Source of the DNA: Usitatibacter palustris
GTDB taxonomy: Bacteria; Pseudomonadota; Gammaproteobacteria; Burkholderiales; Usitatibacteraceae
Direction of reading: 5' to 3'
Assembly (NCBI RefSeq): GCF_013003985.1
Contig: NZ_CP053073.1
Location: forward strand, 3,782,001 to 3,846,000
Length of the DNA: 64,000 nucleotides
The stretch's first letter is position 1; each line of letters opens with the position of its first letter. Position numbers and translations under genes: made by a program. Under the pieces are notes generated by a model, which was not told where the DNA came from, ran no database searches, and worked only from the letters and a program-made list of their open reading frames with translations. This document shows positions 54,781-63,391 of this stretch, one piece after another.

Positions 54781-55302
54781 CTAGCGGGTTCCCTGTTTCC
54801 CTCCCCAGCTCCCCCGCTCGACGTAACGCCCGCTTCGCAGGTCGGATTCGACCAGCGAGAAGCCCTCCATCGTCCACGCGATCGGAGCGATGGGCGTCAC
54901 CGGGACCGCGCGCTCCACCCGCCGCACCAGCGTGAGGTGGGGAACGAACGGCCGCGTCTCGAGCACGAAGCCCGCATCCCGTAGTCGAGCCGCAAGGCTC
55001 GCGGCCAGCCGCACGAGGCCGGCGGGCATCTCCGACATTCCCGCCCAGGCCACTCCGGCGCCACGAAATGATCCAACCTGGTCGCACCGGGCTTCGAATC
55101 GTTCGGAGCCCACGGCATCAGCAGCGCCCCGGGCCATTGCGACCCGTTGCGGCTCGACCTCGCCCAGGAATGCGAGCGTGAGGTGGATCTTCGCGGCGGG
55201 AACGGCACGACCGCCTGACTGCCGTGCCAGCGATTCGCCGAGCGCGGCCAGCGCCGCAAGCGCCGGCGCGGAGGGCCGAAGCGCGAAGAAGAGCCTTGCC
55301 AT
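54781..55302 (-). CDS. thpR: RNA 2',3'-cyclic phosphodiesterase ThpR
   Basis: A 173-residue 2H-phosphoesterase that opens cyclic phosphates on RNA ends. The start MARLFFALRPSAPALAALAALG is typical. The two catalytic HxT motifs are IHLTLAFLGEV and FVPHLTLVRRV, and the late SLVESDLRSGRYV is conserved. ATG 55302 is two bases from the mgtE stop, so it is probably co-transcribed with mgtE. The older name is 2'-5' RNA ligase. The upstream 110 bases to the lysine-rich gene hold only that gene's 3' hairpin. Confidence 0.9.
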   Translation of the reverse strand: MARLFFALRPSAPALAALAALGESLARQSGGRAVPAAKIHLTLAFLGEVEPQRVAMARGAADAVGSERFEARCDQVGSFRGAGVAWAGMSEMPAGLVRLAASLAARLRDAGFVLETRPFVPHLTLVRRVERAVPVTPIAPIAWTMEGFSLVESDLRSGRYVERGSWGGKQGTR

Positions 55303-55304
55303 GC

Positions 55305-56759
55305 CTACAGCAGGAAGACGGTCGCGAGGCCGAGGAAGATGAAGAAGCCCATGCTGTCGGTCACGAACGTGAGGAACACGCTCGAACCAACCGCGGGGTC
55401 GCGCCCGAAGCGTTCCATCGCGAGCGGGATGAAGATGCCCGCCAGTGCCGCAACAAGAAGGTTCAGCAGCATCGCCAGCGCCATCACGCCGCCCAGCGCG
55501 ACGTTGCGGTAGAGAAGCCAGGCGACGATCCCGAGCACACCACCCCAGATCACGCCGTTCGCGGTGGCCACGGCCAGCTCCTTCAGCAGGAGACGGCGCG
55601 CATTCGAAGGGCTCACCTGACCCAGCGCCAGCGACCGCACGATGAGTGTCGTCGTCTGGTTGCCGGAATTGCCACCGATGCCGGCGACGATGGGCATCAG
55701 GGCCGCCAGCGCCGCGAGCTTCTCGATCGAGCCCTCGAAGGCACCCACGACACGCGAGGCAACGAACGCCGTGCACAGGTTGAGCGCGAGCCACGGCCCG
55801 CGGTTCTTCGCGCTCGCCCAGACGCTCGAGAAGAGATCCTCCTCCTCGCGAAGGCCCACCTTGCCCAGCGCTTGAGCTTCCTGGCGCTCGCGCACGAACT
55901 CGAGGACCGACTCCACCGTGACGCGCCCGACGATCTTTCCGCGCACGTCGACCACCGGCGCGCTCACCAGGTCATAGCGCTCGAAGGCATGCGCCGCGTC
56001 GTCGGCTTCGCTCTCGGGACTGAACGACAGGATGTCGCGGTCGTAAAGCGTCGAGATCTCGACCTCCGGATCGCTCACGAGGAGCCTCTTGAGCGGCAGG
56101 GCACCTTTCAGGTGATCGACGCGATCGACGACGAACAGCGCATCGGTCTGGCTTGGGAGCTCCTCGTAGCGGCGCAGGTAGCGCAGCGCGACCTCGCACG
56201 TGACGTCGTCACGAATGCTGACGACCTCGAAGTCCATGAGCGCGCCCACCGTCCCTTCCGGGTACGAAAGCGCGGATTGCAGCTGGGCCCGGTCTTCGTC
56301 GTCCTGGGCTTCCAGGATGTCCTGCACGACCTCGTCGGGCAAGTCGGGCGCAAGGTCGGCGATCTCGTCGGCGTCGAGGTACTCGGCCGCGCCCACGATT
56401 TGCGCGGAGTCCATGTCCGCGATGAGCGTTTCGCGAACGCTGTCGGCCGCCTCGAGCAGGACATCGCCTCGGCGCTCTTCGGAAACCAGTCCCCACGCCA
56501 CGAGGCGATCGTCGAGCGGCAGGCCTTCGAGAATGTAGGCGACATCGCCCGGATGCAGGCCCTCGAGGCGCTTGCCGATGGCCGCGACTTGCTGGCGGTG
56601 GACGAGGTCCTCGACGAGTTCGGGCCGGCGGTTGTCACGCTCGCCTTGCCGATGCACGAGGTCCTCGACGAGGCGGCGCTTCGCGAGCAGCTTCGCGACC
56701 GCATCGAGGTGCTCCTGCGGCGACGGGGAACGGGCGAGCTCTTCGCGGGGGCGGGCCAT
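55305..56759 (-). CDS. mgtE: Magnesium transporter MgtE
   Basis: A 484-residue Mg2+ channel. The N-terminal helical domain (about residues 1-160) has YILEGLPLDDRLVAWGLV and ADLAPDLPDEVVQDIL. The CBS pair is about residues 160-290 (YPEGTVGALMDFEVVSIR, APVVDVRGKIVGRVTVESV). Five membrane helices follow, with the pore region AGIGGNSGNQTTTLIVRSLALG and the final FLTFVTDSMGFFIFLGLATVFLL. LVEDLVHRQ occurs twice near the N-terminus, 18 residues apart, from a duplicated 17-base sequence. Confidence 0.94.
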   Translation of the reverse strand: MARPREELARSPSPQEHLDAVAKLLAKRRLVEDLVHRQGERDNRRPELVEDLVHRQQVAAIGKRLEGLHPGDVAYILEGLPLDDRLVAWGLVSEERRGDVLLEAADSVRETLIADMDSAQIVGAAEYLDADEIADLAPDLPDEVVQDILEAQDDEDRAQLQSALSYPEGTVGALMDFEVVSIRDDVTCEVALRYLRRYEELPSQTDALFVVDRVDHLKGALPLKRLLVSDPEVEISTLYDRDILSFSPESEADDAAHAFERYDLVSAPVVDVRGKIVGRVTVESVLEFVRERQEAQALGKVGLREEEDLFSSVWASAKNRGPWLALNLCTAFVASRVVGAFEGSIEKLAALAALMPIVAGIGGNSGNQTTTLIVRSLALGQVSPSNARRLLLKELAVATANGVIWGGVLGIVAWLLYRNVALGGVMALAMLLNLLVAALAGIFIPLAMERFGRDPAVGSSVFLTFVTDSMGFFIFLGLATVFLL

Positions 56760-56800
56760 GGCCCCGCCATTGTAGGGGGTGTTCCTGTCGCCGAAATGAC

Positions 56801-57496
56801 TTACGGCACTTCCGCGGACGACATTCGCGCGAGGATCAGGTCGGTCTTCTTGCGCAGCCAGGCCGTATTGCGATGGCGATCGTAGAAGCGCGGGTTGGGA
56901 ACCATGGCCGCAAGCCGCGCTGCACCTTCCGCGTCCAGCGCGGCCGCCGAACGTCCGTAGTAATGGCGCGCAGCGGCCTCGGCGCCGTAGACGCCGTCAC
57001 CCCACTCGATCACGTTGAGGTAGATCTCGAGAATGCGCCGCTTGTCCATCGCGTTCTCGATCATCACGGTGATCAGCGCCTCCTGGCCCTTGCGCCACAT
57101 CGACCGGTCGCCGGAGAGGAACAGGTTCTTGGCGAGCTGCTGCGAGATGGTCGAGGCGCCGCGCACGACCTTGCCCTTCTCCTTGTTCTTCGCCTTGGCC
57201 TTCTCGATCTCCTCCCAGTCGAAGCCCTCGTGGTCGGTGAACTTCGCGTCCTCGGAGGCGACGATCGCGCGCTTGAGGTGACTGGAAATCTTTTCGTACT
57301 CCACCCATTGGTGCCGCAGCTTTGCATCGGGCTTCGTCGTGCGCAGGCGCTCGAGGCTCGCTTCCATGAACGCGGTCGTCGTGGGGTTGTGCGTCTTCCA
57401 CCAGAGGATGCGGACCAGGTACGAGACCTGGAAGGCAAGGAACGCCGCGGCGAGCGCGGCGATCGTCCAGGCGATGAAGCGCGCGGCGGACTTCAA
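56801..57496 (-). CDS. mtgA: Monofunctional biosynthetic peptidoglycan transglycosylase
   Basis: A 231-residue family 51 glycosyltransferase that polymerises lipid II. One N-terminal membrane helix is followed by the catalytic block AIVASEDAKFTDHEGFDWEEIE (catalytic Glu in EDAKF, with H in DHEGFD). GASTISQQLAKNLFLSGDRS, KRRILEIYLNVIEWGDGVYGAEAAA and ARLAAMVPNP follow. The start is TTG 57496, overlapping the aroE stop as TTGA. It pairs functionally with the PBP2/RodA genes elsewhere in the window. Confidence 0.94.
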   Translation of the reverse strand: MKSAARFIAWTIAALAAAFLAFQVSYLVRILWWKTHNPTTTAFMEASLERLRTTKPDAKLRHQWVEYEKISSHLKRAIVASEDAKFTDHEGFDWEEIEKAKAKNKEKGKVVRGASTISQQLAKNLFLSGDRSMWRKGQEALITVMIENAMDKRRILEIYLNVIEWGDGVYGAEAAARHYYGRSAAALDAEGAARLAAMVPNPRFYDRHRNTAWLRKKTDLILARMSSAEVP

Positions 57497-58326
57497 GCGC
57501 GCGCGCGAAGTTCGGCGAGGACCGGTGCGGTTTGCGGCCGCTTCCCGCGCCAGAGCTGGAACGATTCCGCGGCCTGCTCGACGAGCATCCCGAGCCCGTC
57601 ACTCGCGCGTGCGGCGCCCAGTGCACGGGCTCGCTCGACGAATGCGCGTGCCGCGGGGCCATACGCCATGTCGTACGCGAGTGCGCCGGGCGCGAAAAGA
57701 TTGTCGGGAAGCGCGAGTGCTTCTCCGCGCGTGGATGTGGACGTCGCGTTCACCACGAGATCGAACGGCGCATTGGCAATGGACTCGAGTCCGCACGCGA
57801 CAAGGCCCGGGAAATGGTCCGCGAGCTCCTGCGCTTTCGCGAGCGTGCGATTCGCAAGCACGATGCGGGAGGGGCCGGCTTGCGTCAACGGTGCGATGAC
57901 GCCGCGCGCCGCGCCGCCCGCTCCAAGCAACAGGATGCGCGCACCTCGTAGCGTGAATCCGAGATTCGCGCGCAGGTCCGTGACGAGGCCGGCGCCATCG
58001 GTGTTGTCCGCGAACACGCGGCCATCGCGCACGGCCAGGAAATTCGCCGCGCCGGCGTGCTTCGCGCGCGCGCTGGCTTCATCGGCGAAGCGAAGGGCTT
58101 CCACCTTGAAGGGCAACGTGATGTTCGCGCCCCGTCCTCCACCGGAAAAGAATGCACCAACGCTTTGTGCGAACCCGTCGACCGGCGCGAGCAGCGTCGT
58201 GTACTCGAGCGCTTCACCGGTCTGCTCGGAAAAGCGCGCGTGGATCGTGGGCGAGAGGCTGTGGGCGACGGGATTGCCGATCACCACGTAGCGGTCGGCC
58301 GTGCGCAGGGGAGTCGCGGAAGTCAT
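57493..58326 (-). CDS. aroE: Shikimate dehydrogenase
   Basis: Reduces 3-dehydroshikimate with NADPH in the aromatic pathway. 277 residues. YVVIGNPVAHSLSPTIHARFSEQTG binds shikimate, and the catalytic Lys lies in ANITLPFKVEALRFAD with Asp in ADNTDGAGLVTDL. The NADP loop is ILLLGAGGAARGVIAPL and ANRTLAKAQEL. A late GLGMLVEQAAESFQLW closes the fold. ATG 58326 is used because the 28 residues upstream do not match the family. Its 5' region shares 246 bases with the glnA leader. Confidence 0.95.
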   Translation of the reverse strand: MTSATPLRTADRYVVIGNPVAHSLSPTIHARFSEQTGEALEYTTLLAPVDGFAQSVGAFFSGGGRGANITLPFKVEALRFADEASARAKHAGAANFLAVRDGRVFADNTDGAGLVTDLRANLGFTLRGARILLLGAGGAARGVIAPLTQAGPSRIVLANRTLAKAQELADHFPGLVACGLESIANAPFDLVVNATSTSTRGEALALPDNLFAPGALAYDMAYGPAARAFVERARALGAARASDGLGMLVEQAAESFQLWRGKRPQTAPVLAELRARA

Positions 58327-58479
58327 TCCATATATAGTGTCCGGGCGGCACCCCCTTTTCAAATTCCTCTGAAGCCCTATGATGGTGCATGATTTCGAAC
58401 GACGCACCACGTTGGAGCCTTGCGGGGTCTTTTCGGGGAGCTAGCCCTTCAAGTTCAAAGCTTTACTCGGGCACTCCGA

Positions 58480-58495
58480 TGGCATGGTTTCTGCT
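58480..58495 (+). promoter_or_regulatory. Putative sigma-54 promoter of glnA
   Basis: TGGCATGGTTTCTGCT matches the -24/-12 pattern TGGCAY-N5-TTGCW with one mismatch in the -12 part, and it has the exact GG-N10-GC spacing. It lies about 78 bases before the glnA ATG. TGGTGCA (58383-58389) and GCACCA (58404-58409) upstream resemble NtrC half-sites, but they face outward, unlike the usual dyad. The remaining bases of 58327-58572 contain no gene. Confidence 0.6.
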
Positions 58496-58572
58496 ATTTG
58501 AGGGCCTCCACCGGCATATTCAGACCGCGTATTCCCCATTTTCGGGCGCTCTCAACACTCCAGGAGAAACTC

Positions 58573-59982
58573 ATGGCAGCAAACGACGTGTTCAAGACAA
58601 TCAAGGAGAACGAGGTCAAGTTCATCGACCTGCGATTCACCGACACCAAAGGAAAGGAGCAGCACGTCTCCGTGCCGACGAAGTTCTTCGCCGAAGACAA
58701 ATTCACGGACGGCCATGCGTTCGATGGCTCCTCGATCGCCGGCTGGAAGGGCATCGAAGCCTCCGACATGCTGCTCATGCCGGATCCGGATTCGGCGCGG
58801 ATGGACCCCTTCTACGACGAGCCCACGCTCGCCATCTCGTGCGACGTGGTCGAGCCGTCGACGGGCAAGGGCTACGAGCGCTGCCCGCGCTCCATCGCGA
58901 AGAAGGCCGAGGCCTACCTCAAGAGCTCGGGCATCGGCGACGTCGCCTACTTCGGTCCGGAACCCGAGTTCTTCATCTTCGACGCGGTCGAGTGGAAGGT
59001 GGACATGTCGGGCTGCTCCGTGAAGATCTATTCGGAAGAAGCCCCGTGGTCGACCGATATCAAGATCGAAGGCGGCAACCTCGGCCATCGCCCGCCTGTG
59101 AAGGGCGGCTACTTCCCGGTCCCGCCGGTCGATTCGCTGCAGGACATCCGTTCGGCGATGTGCCTCGCGCTCGAAGAGCAGGGCGTGGAAGTCGAAGTGC
59201 ATCACCACGAAGTCGCGGCGCCGGGCCAGTGCGAGATCGGCACCAAGTTCAATTCGCTCGTGAAGCGCGCCGACTGGCTGCAGATCCTCAAGTACACGGT
59301 CTGGAATGTCGCGCGCTCGTACGGCAAGACGGCGACCTTCATGCCCAAGCCCGTCGTGGGCGACAACGGCTCGGGCATGCACGTGCACCAGTCGGTGTGG
59401 AAGGGCGGCAAGAACCTGTTCGCCGGCGACGGCTACGCGGGTCTCTCCGAATTCGCGCTCTACTACATCGGCGGCATCATCAAGCACGCGAAGGCGCTCA
59501 ACGCGATCACCAACCCGGGCACGAACTCGTACAAGCGCCTGGTCCCGGGCTTCGAAGCGCCGATCAACCTCGCGTACTCCGCGCGCAACCGCTCGGCTTC
59601 GTGCCGCATCCCCTTCGTGTCGAGCCCGAACGGCCGCCGCGTCGAAGTGCGCTTCCCGGATCCCACCGCCAACCCGTACCTCGCCTTCTCCGCGCTGCTG
59701 ATGGCGGGCCTCGACGGCGTGCAGAACAAGATCCACCCCGGCGATCCGCTCGACAAGAACCTCTACGACCTCGAGCCCGAAGAGGCAGCGAAGGTGCCGC
59801 ACCCGTGCGCGTCGCTCGACGAAGCGCTCGACTCGCTCGACAAGGACCGCGAGTTCCTTACGCGCGGTGGCGTGTTCACCAACGACGTGATCGATGCGTA
59901 CATCACGCTGAAGATGGAAGAGGTCACGCGCTTCCGCATGACCACGCATCCGGTCGAGTTCGACATGTACTACTCGTCCTGA
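58573..59982 (+). CDS. glnA: Glutamine synthetase type I
   Basis: Assimilates ammonia into glutamine. 469 residues. The start is ATG 58573 with an AGGAG site. [42 protein letters not shown], the metal glutamates in [10 protein letters not shown] and [16 protein letters not shown], the ATP loop [19 protein letters not shown], and [13 protein letters not shown] are all in place. Y398, in [10 protein letters not shown], matches the tyrosine adenylylated by GlnE. A hairpin terminator follows. Regulation by NtrBC through sigma-54 is supported by the promoter and the genes downstream. Confidence 0.97.
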   Translation: MAANDVFKTIKENEVKFIDLRFTDTKGKEQHVSVPTKFFAEDKFTDGHAFDGSSIAGWKGIEASDMLLMPDPDSARMDPFYDEPTLAISCDVVEPSTGKGYERCPRSIAKKAEAYLKSSGIGDVAYFGPEPEFFIFDAVEWKVDMSGCSVKIYSEEAPWSTDIKIEGGNLGHRPPVKGGYFPVPPVDSLQDIRSAMCLALEEQGVEVEVHHHEVAAPGQCEIGTKFNSLVKRADWLQILKYTVWNVARSYGKTATFMPKPVVGDNGSGMHVHQSVWKGGKNLFAGDGYAGLSEFALYYIGGIIKHAKALNAITNPGTNSYKRLVPGFEAPINLAYSARNRSASCRIPFVSSPNGRRVEVRFPDPTANPYLAFSALLMAGLDGVQNKIHPGDPLDKNLYDLEPEEAAKVPHPCASLDEALDSLDKDREFLTRGGVFTNDVIDAYITLKMEEVTRFRMTTHPVEFDMYYSS

Positions 59983-60004
59983 GCCTGGACGAAAGAGGCC
60001 GTGA

Positions 60005-60037
60005 AAAGGGGGCGGGCAACCGCCCCCTTTGTGTTTT
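60005..60037 (+). terminator. glnA intrinsic terminator
   Basis: AAAGGGGGCGG (60005-60015) pairs perfectly with CCGCCCCCTTT (60020-60030) around a GCAA tetraloop, then GTGTTTT. It should separate glnA from the downstream genes, at least partly. Confidence 0.85.
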
Positions 60038-60153
60038 CGTTCCGCCAGAACCACAAGCTATGGGGGCAGGTGTCATTTATCTCATTGATCTAGTTGATTT
60101 TTTCCAGTCCGCTTCCTATCCTGTCCCTCCCGTCCCCCAAGTGGGAGCGCGCG

Positions 60154-60804
60154 ATGAAGCAGCTCTGGTTACTGGGAATCCTGTCGTTGGCGTCGGCCGC
60201 AGCCGTGGGCCAGCAGTCGACCATCTACAAGCATGTGGATGCATCGGGACGCGTGACGTATTCGAACAAGCCGATCAAGGACGGCATCGTGGTCGAGCTC
60301 GAACCGATCACCACGATTCCTTCGACGCCGGCCGGAGTCCTGGGCCAGCCGCCCAAGCCACCCGCGGCGCCCACGCCTGCACCGGCATCGGGCGCGACCG
60401 TTGCCCTTGCCGATACGAAGGTCGAGAAGTCGGACATCAAGCCCGCCCTGGCGACCGTGAAGCCGCAGCCGAGCGTGGCTGCCGCGAGCTTCTCCGTCGA
60501 TTCGCGCACGCAGAAGTCGCGCGACGAGGATCGCCGCAGGATCCTCGAGGACGAGCTGAGCCGCGAGGAGAAGGGCCTGACGGACCTTCGCAAGAACATC
60601 ATCGTCGAGCAGCAGAATCCGGAGCTCGTCGCCGCCGTGCGCCTCGCGCAGTCGACGGTCGACCCCACGCCTTCGCAGCAAGTCGAGTTGCGCAAGAACA
60701 TCGAAAAGGTCTCGAGCCGCATCCGGGGCCTGCAAGCTACCGCCGCCGAGCACGAAAAAAACATCGAGGCGCTCAAGAAAGAACTCGGCGCGCTGAAGCC
60801 CTAG
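60154..60804 (+). CDS. DUF4124-containing exported coiled-coil protein between glnA and ntrB
   Basis: A 216-residue exported protein. It has a signal peptide (MKQLWLLGILSLASAAAVG) and DUF4124 head IYKHVDASGRVTYSNKPIKD. A Pro/Ala/Thr linker (about residues 60-90) leads to a charged coiled coil to the end (ILEDELSREEKGLTDLRKNI ... EHEKNIEALKKELGAL). ATG 60154 is set by GGGAG six bases upstream; an earlier ATG lies in a non-coding leader. Terminators on both sides make it its own unit. Its place in the gln region recurs in betaproteobacteria, as I recall, but no nitrogen role is known. Confidence 0.72.
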   Translation: MKQLWLLGILSLASAAAVGQQSTIYKHVDASGRVTYSNKPIKDGIVVELEPITTIPSTPAGVLGQPPKPPAAPTPAPASGATVALADTKVEKSDIKPALATVKPQPSVAAASFSVDSRTQKSRDEDRRRILEDELSREEKGLTDLRKNIIVEQQNPELVAAVRLAQSTVDPTPSQQVELRKNIEKVSSRIRGLQATAAEHEKNIEALKKELGALKP

Positions 60805-60843
60805 CCTCGAGCAGCCGCAGCACCCCCTTCCGGCATCCCGCCG

Positions 60844-60882
60844 ACGCGCCAGCCTTCTTGGCTGGCGCGTTAATTGCTTTTT
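60844..60882 (+). terminator. Intrinsic terminator upstream of ntrB
   Basis: ACGCGCCAGCC (60844-60854) and GGCTGGCGCGT (60860-60870) form an 11-pair perfect stem with a TTCTT loop. TAATTGCTTTTT follows. It ends the DUF4124 transcript; ntrB starts 20 bases later, so some readthrough or a promoter inside this stretch is needed for ntrBC. Confidence 0.83.
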
Positions 60883-60901
60883 CCCAGAGCAGCTCCCGAC
60901 C

Positions 60902-61966
60902 ATGACGACGCCCTTCGCCGGGCTCGAATGGCTATCGGCAGCCGTCCTCATGCTCGATGACCAATTGCACGTGACCTACGCCAACCCCGCCGCCGAAACC
61001 CTGCTTGCGCATGGTCGCAAGCACCTGATCGGAGTGCCCTTCGACAAGGCGCTCCCGGGCAACGCCGCGTTCGAAGAACGCCTGCGCCAGGCGCTCGAGG
61101 CCGAGTCCGGGTTCAACGACAACGACCTCCTGCTCGAGGTGGTCGGCTATCCGATCCACCTGCATGGCGTGATCACCCCGGTCGATGCCGGCGAGGGGCG
61201 CTTGCTGCTGGAATTCCGCGAGCTCGAGCAGCAGCTGAAGATCGCCCGCGAAGAGCGCCTGTTCGAGCAGCAACAGGCCAACCGCGAATTGGTGCGCAAC
61301 CTCGCGCACGAGATCAAGAACCCGCTGGGCGGCATCCGCGGCGCGGCGCAGCTGCTCGAGGGCGAGCTCTCGGACCCGGAGCTGCGCGAGTTCACGCAGG
61401 TGATCGTGAAGGAAGCCGATCGCCTGCAGTCGCTCATGAACCGCCTGCTCACGCCGAGCAAGCTGCCGCAGATCGAGGCCATCAACATCCACGAATTGCT
61501 CGAGCGCGTGCGCACCCTGCTCACCGCTGAGTTTCCCGATGCCCCTGAAATCCGCCGCGACTACGACACGAGCCTGCCCGACCTCGTCGGCGACAAGGAG
61601 AGCCTCATCCAAGCAATCCTCAACGTCGCCCGCAATGCGGCCCAGGCAACCGCCGGGCGGGGCGCGATCCGATTCGAAACGCGCATCGCGCGCCAGCTCA
61701 CCATCGCGCGCAAGCGCCATCGCCTCGTGGTCGCGCTGACGATCGAGGACGATGGCCCGGGAGTGCCGCCGGAAATCGCCGAGCTGATCTTCTATCCGAT
61801 GGTGAGCGGCCGCGATGGCGGCACCGGCCTGGGGCTCTCGCTCGCGCAAAGCTTCGTGAGCCGCCACCAGGGCATGATCGAATTCGAGAGCGCTCCCGGT
61901 CGAACGCGCTTCACGATCCTGCTGCCGATCCGTGAGCGCGAGACCGCGATGGCGGAGTTCCGATGA
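60902..61966 (+). CDS. ntrB: Nitrogen regulation sensor kinase NtrB
   Basis: A 354-residue soluble kinase that phosphorylates NtrC under nitrogen limitation and takes PII input. The PAS domain (about residues 8-110) has AAVLMLDDQLHVTYANPAAETLL. H136 lies in NLAHEIKNPLGGIRGAAQLL. The ATPase domain has ILNVARNAAQAT, VALTIEDDGPGVPPEIAELIFYPMVSGRDGGTGLGLSLAQSF. No membrane segments, as expected. It overlaps ntrC by ATGA. Also called glnL. Confidence 0.95.
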   Translation: MTTPFAGLEWLSAAVLMLDDQLHVTYANPAAETLLAHGRKHLIGVPFDKALPGNAAFEERLRQALEAESGFNDNDLLLEVVGYPIHLHGVITPVDAGEGRLLLEFRELEQQLKIAREERLFEQQQANRELVRNLAHEIKNPLGGIRGAAQLLEGELSDPELREFTQVIVKEADRLQSLMNRLLTPSKLPQIEAINIHELLERVRTLLTAEFPDAPEIRRDYDTSLPDLVGDKESLIQAILNVARNAAQATAGRGAIRFETRIARQLTIARKRHRLVVALTIEDDGPGVPPEIAELIFYPMVSGRDGGTGLGLSLAQSFVSRHQGMIEFESAPGRTRFTILLPIRERETAMAEFR

Positions 61967-63384
61967 ACGCACCCGACCTCGGCGCCAACCCCGTCTGGAT
62001 CATCGACGACGACCGCTCGATTCGCTGGGTATTCGAGAAGGCGCTCGCGCGCGAAGGCATCTCGCACCGAATCTTTGCCGGCGCGCAGGATGCTCTCGAT
62101 CACCTCGGCGACGAATCCCCGCAAGTCGTCGTGAGCGACATCCGCATGCCCGGCTTCTCGGGCCTCGAGCTGATGTCGCGCCTCAAGGAAAAGTTGCCCA
62201 CGACGCCGGTGATCATCATGACGGCGTACTCGGACCTGGAGAGCGCGGTCGCCGCGTTCCAGGGGGGTGCGTTCGAGTACCTGCCCAAGCCCTTCGACGT
62301 GGACCACGCGATCGACCTCGTGCGCCGCGCGATCGAGGAGAGCCGGCGGCAGGTGGAAGTCATTCCCACCGAGGACGAGACCCCCGAGATCCTCGGCCAG
62401 GCGCCGGCGATGCAGGAGGTCTTCCGTGCGATCGGGCGCCTGTCGCAATCGCACGCGACGGTGCTGATCACGGGCGAGTCCGGTACCGGAAAGGAACTCG
62501 TCGCGAGGGCGCTGCACCGTCACAGCCCGCGCGCCGCGCGCGCGTTCATCGCGATCAACACCGCGGCCATTCCAAAGGACCTGCTGGAAAGCGAGCTCTT
62601 CGGCCACGAGCGTGGCGCATTCACGGGCGCGCAGACGATGCGCCGCGGGCGCTTCGAGCAGGCCGAGGGCGGCACGCTGTTCCTCGACGAAATCGGCGAC
62701 ATGCCTCCGGACCTGCAAACGCGCCTGTTGCGCGTTCTCTCCGACGGCCAGTTCTATCGTGTGGGCGGCCACACGCCGCTCACCGCCAACGTGCGCGTGA
62801 TCGCGGCCACGCACCAGGACCTCGACGCACGAGTTCGCCAGGGATTGTTCCGCGAAGACCTCTTCCACCGGCTCAACGTGATTCGTCTTCGCCTGCCGCC
62901 GATGCGCGAACGGCGCGAGGACATCCCGGGACTCGCGCGCCATTTCCTCGCGAAGAGCGCGCGTGACCTCGGCGTCGAGGGCAAGCGCCTCACCGAGAGC
63001 GCGGTCGCCTTCCTCGCCGCGCAGGACTGGCCGGGCAACGTGCGCCAGCTCGAGAACCTCTGCCATTGGGTGACGGTGATGGCGCCCGGGCAGGTGGTCG
63101 ATGTGAAGGACCTTCCGCCGGAGGTACGCGGCGAAGTGCCCGCGGGTGCCAGCGCGGGCGAAGGCGATTGGCGGCGGGCGCTCGAACGCGAAGTGGCCGC
63201 GCGCCTGACGCGCGGTGAATCGGGTGTCGCCGATCCGCTCACGCGCGACTTCGAGACCGCCCTCATCGTGAAGGCGCTCGCGCATACGGGCGGGCGGCGG
63301 ATCGAGGCGGCGGGGCTGCTCGGCATCGGCCGCAACACGCTCACGCGCAAGATCCAGGAACTGAAGATCGAAACGAAGGACTGA
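61963..63384 (+). CDS. ntrC: Nitrogen regulation response regulator NtrC
   Basis: A 473-residue sigma-54 activator. The receiver has [18 protein letters not shown], phospho-acceptor D59 in [10 protein letters not shown], and lysine in [12 protein letters not shown]. The AAA+ domain has Walker [16 protein letters not shown], the sigma-54 contact loop GAFTGA (residues 218-223), Walker [13 protein letters not shown] and arginine-finger [18 protein letters not shown]. The C-terminal Fis-type HTH is [23 protein letters not shown]. It should act on the glnA promoter. Also called glnG. Confidence 0.97.
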   Translation: MNAPDLGANPVWIIDDDRSIRWVFEKALAREGISHRIFAGAQDALDHLGDESPQVVVSDIRMPGFSGLELMSRLKEKLPTTPVIIMTAYSDLESAVAAFQGGAFEYLPKPFDVDHAIDLVRRAIEESRRQVEVIPTEDETPEILGQAPAMQEVFRAIGRLSQSHATVLITGESGTGKELVARALHRHSPRAARAFIAINTAAIPKDLLESELFGHERGAFTGAQTMRRGRFEQAEGGTLFLDEIGDMPPDLQTRLLRVLSDGQFYRVGGHTPLTANVRVIAATHQDLDARVRQGLFREDLFHRLNVIRLRLPPMRERREDIPGLARHFLAKSARDLGVEGKRLTESAVAFLAAQDWPGNVRQLENLCHWVTVMAPGQVVDVKDLPPEVRGEVPAGASAGEGDWRRALEREVAARLTRGESGVADPLTRDFETALIVKALAHTGGRRIEAAGLLGIGRNTLTRKIQELKIETKD

Positions 63385-63391
63385 CGGGCCG

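Noticed and set aside
54191..54784. Second plus-strand frame through the lysine-rich gene, encoding Glu/Lys/Cys repeats
   Set aside because: It is the AAG-repeat read in another frame; it lacks a ribosome site, while the AKK frame has AAAGGAG and a sensible start.
58383..58409. TGGTGCA ... GCACCA as a standard NtrC site
   Set aside because: The half-sites point outward and the spacing differs from the TGCACYA-N3-TGGTGCA dyad, so only a possible relation is noted.
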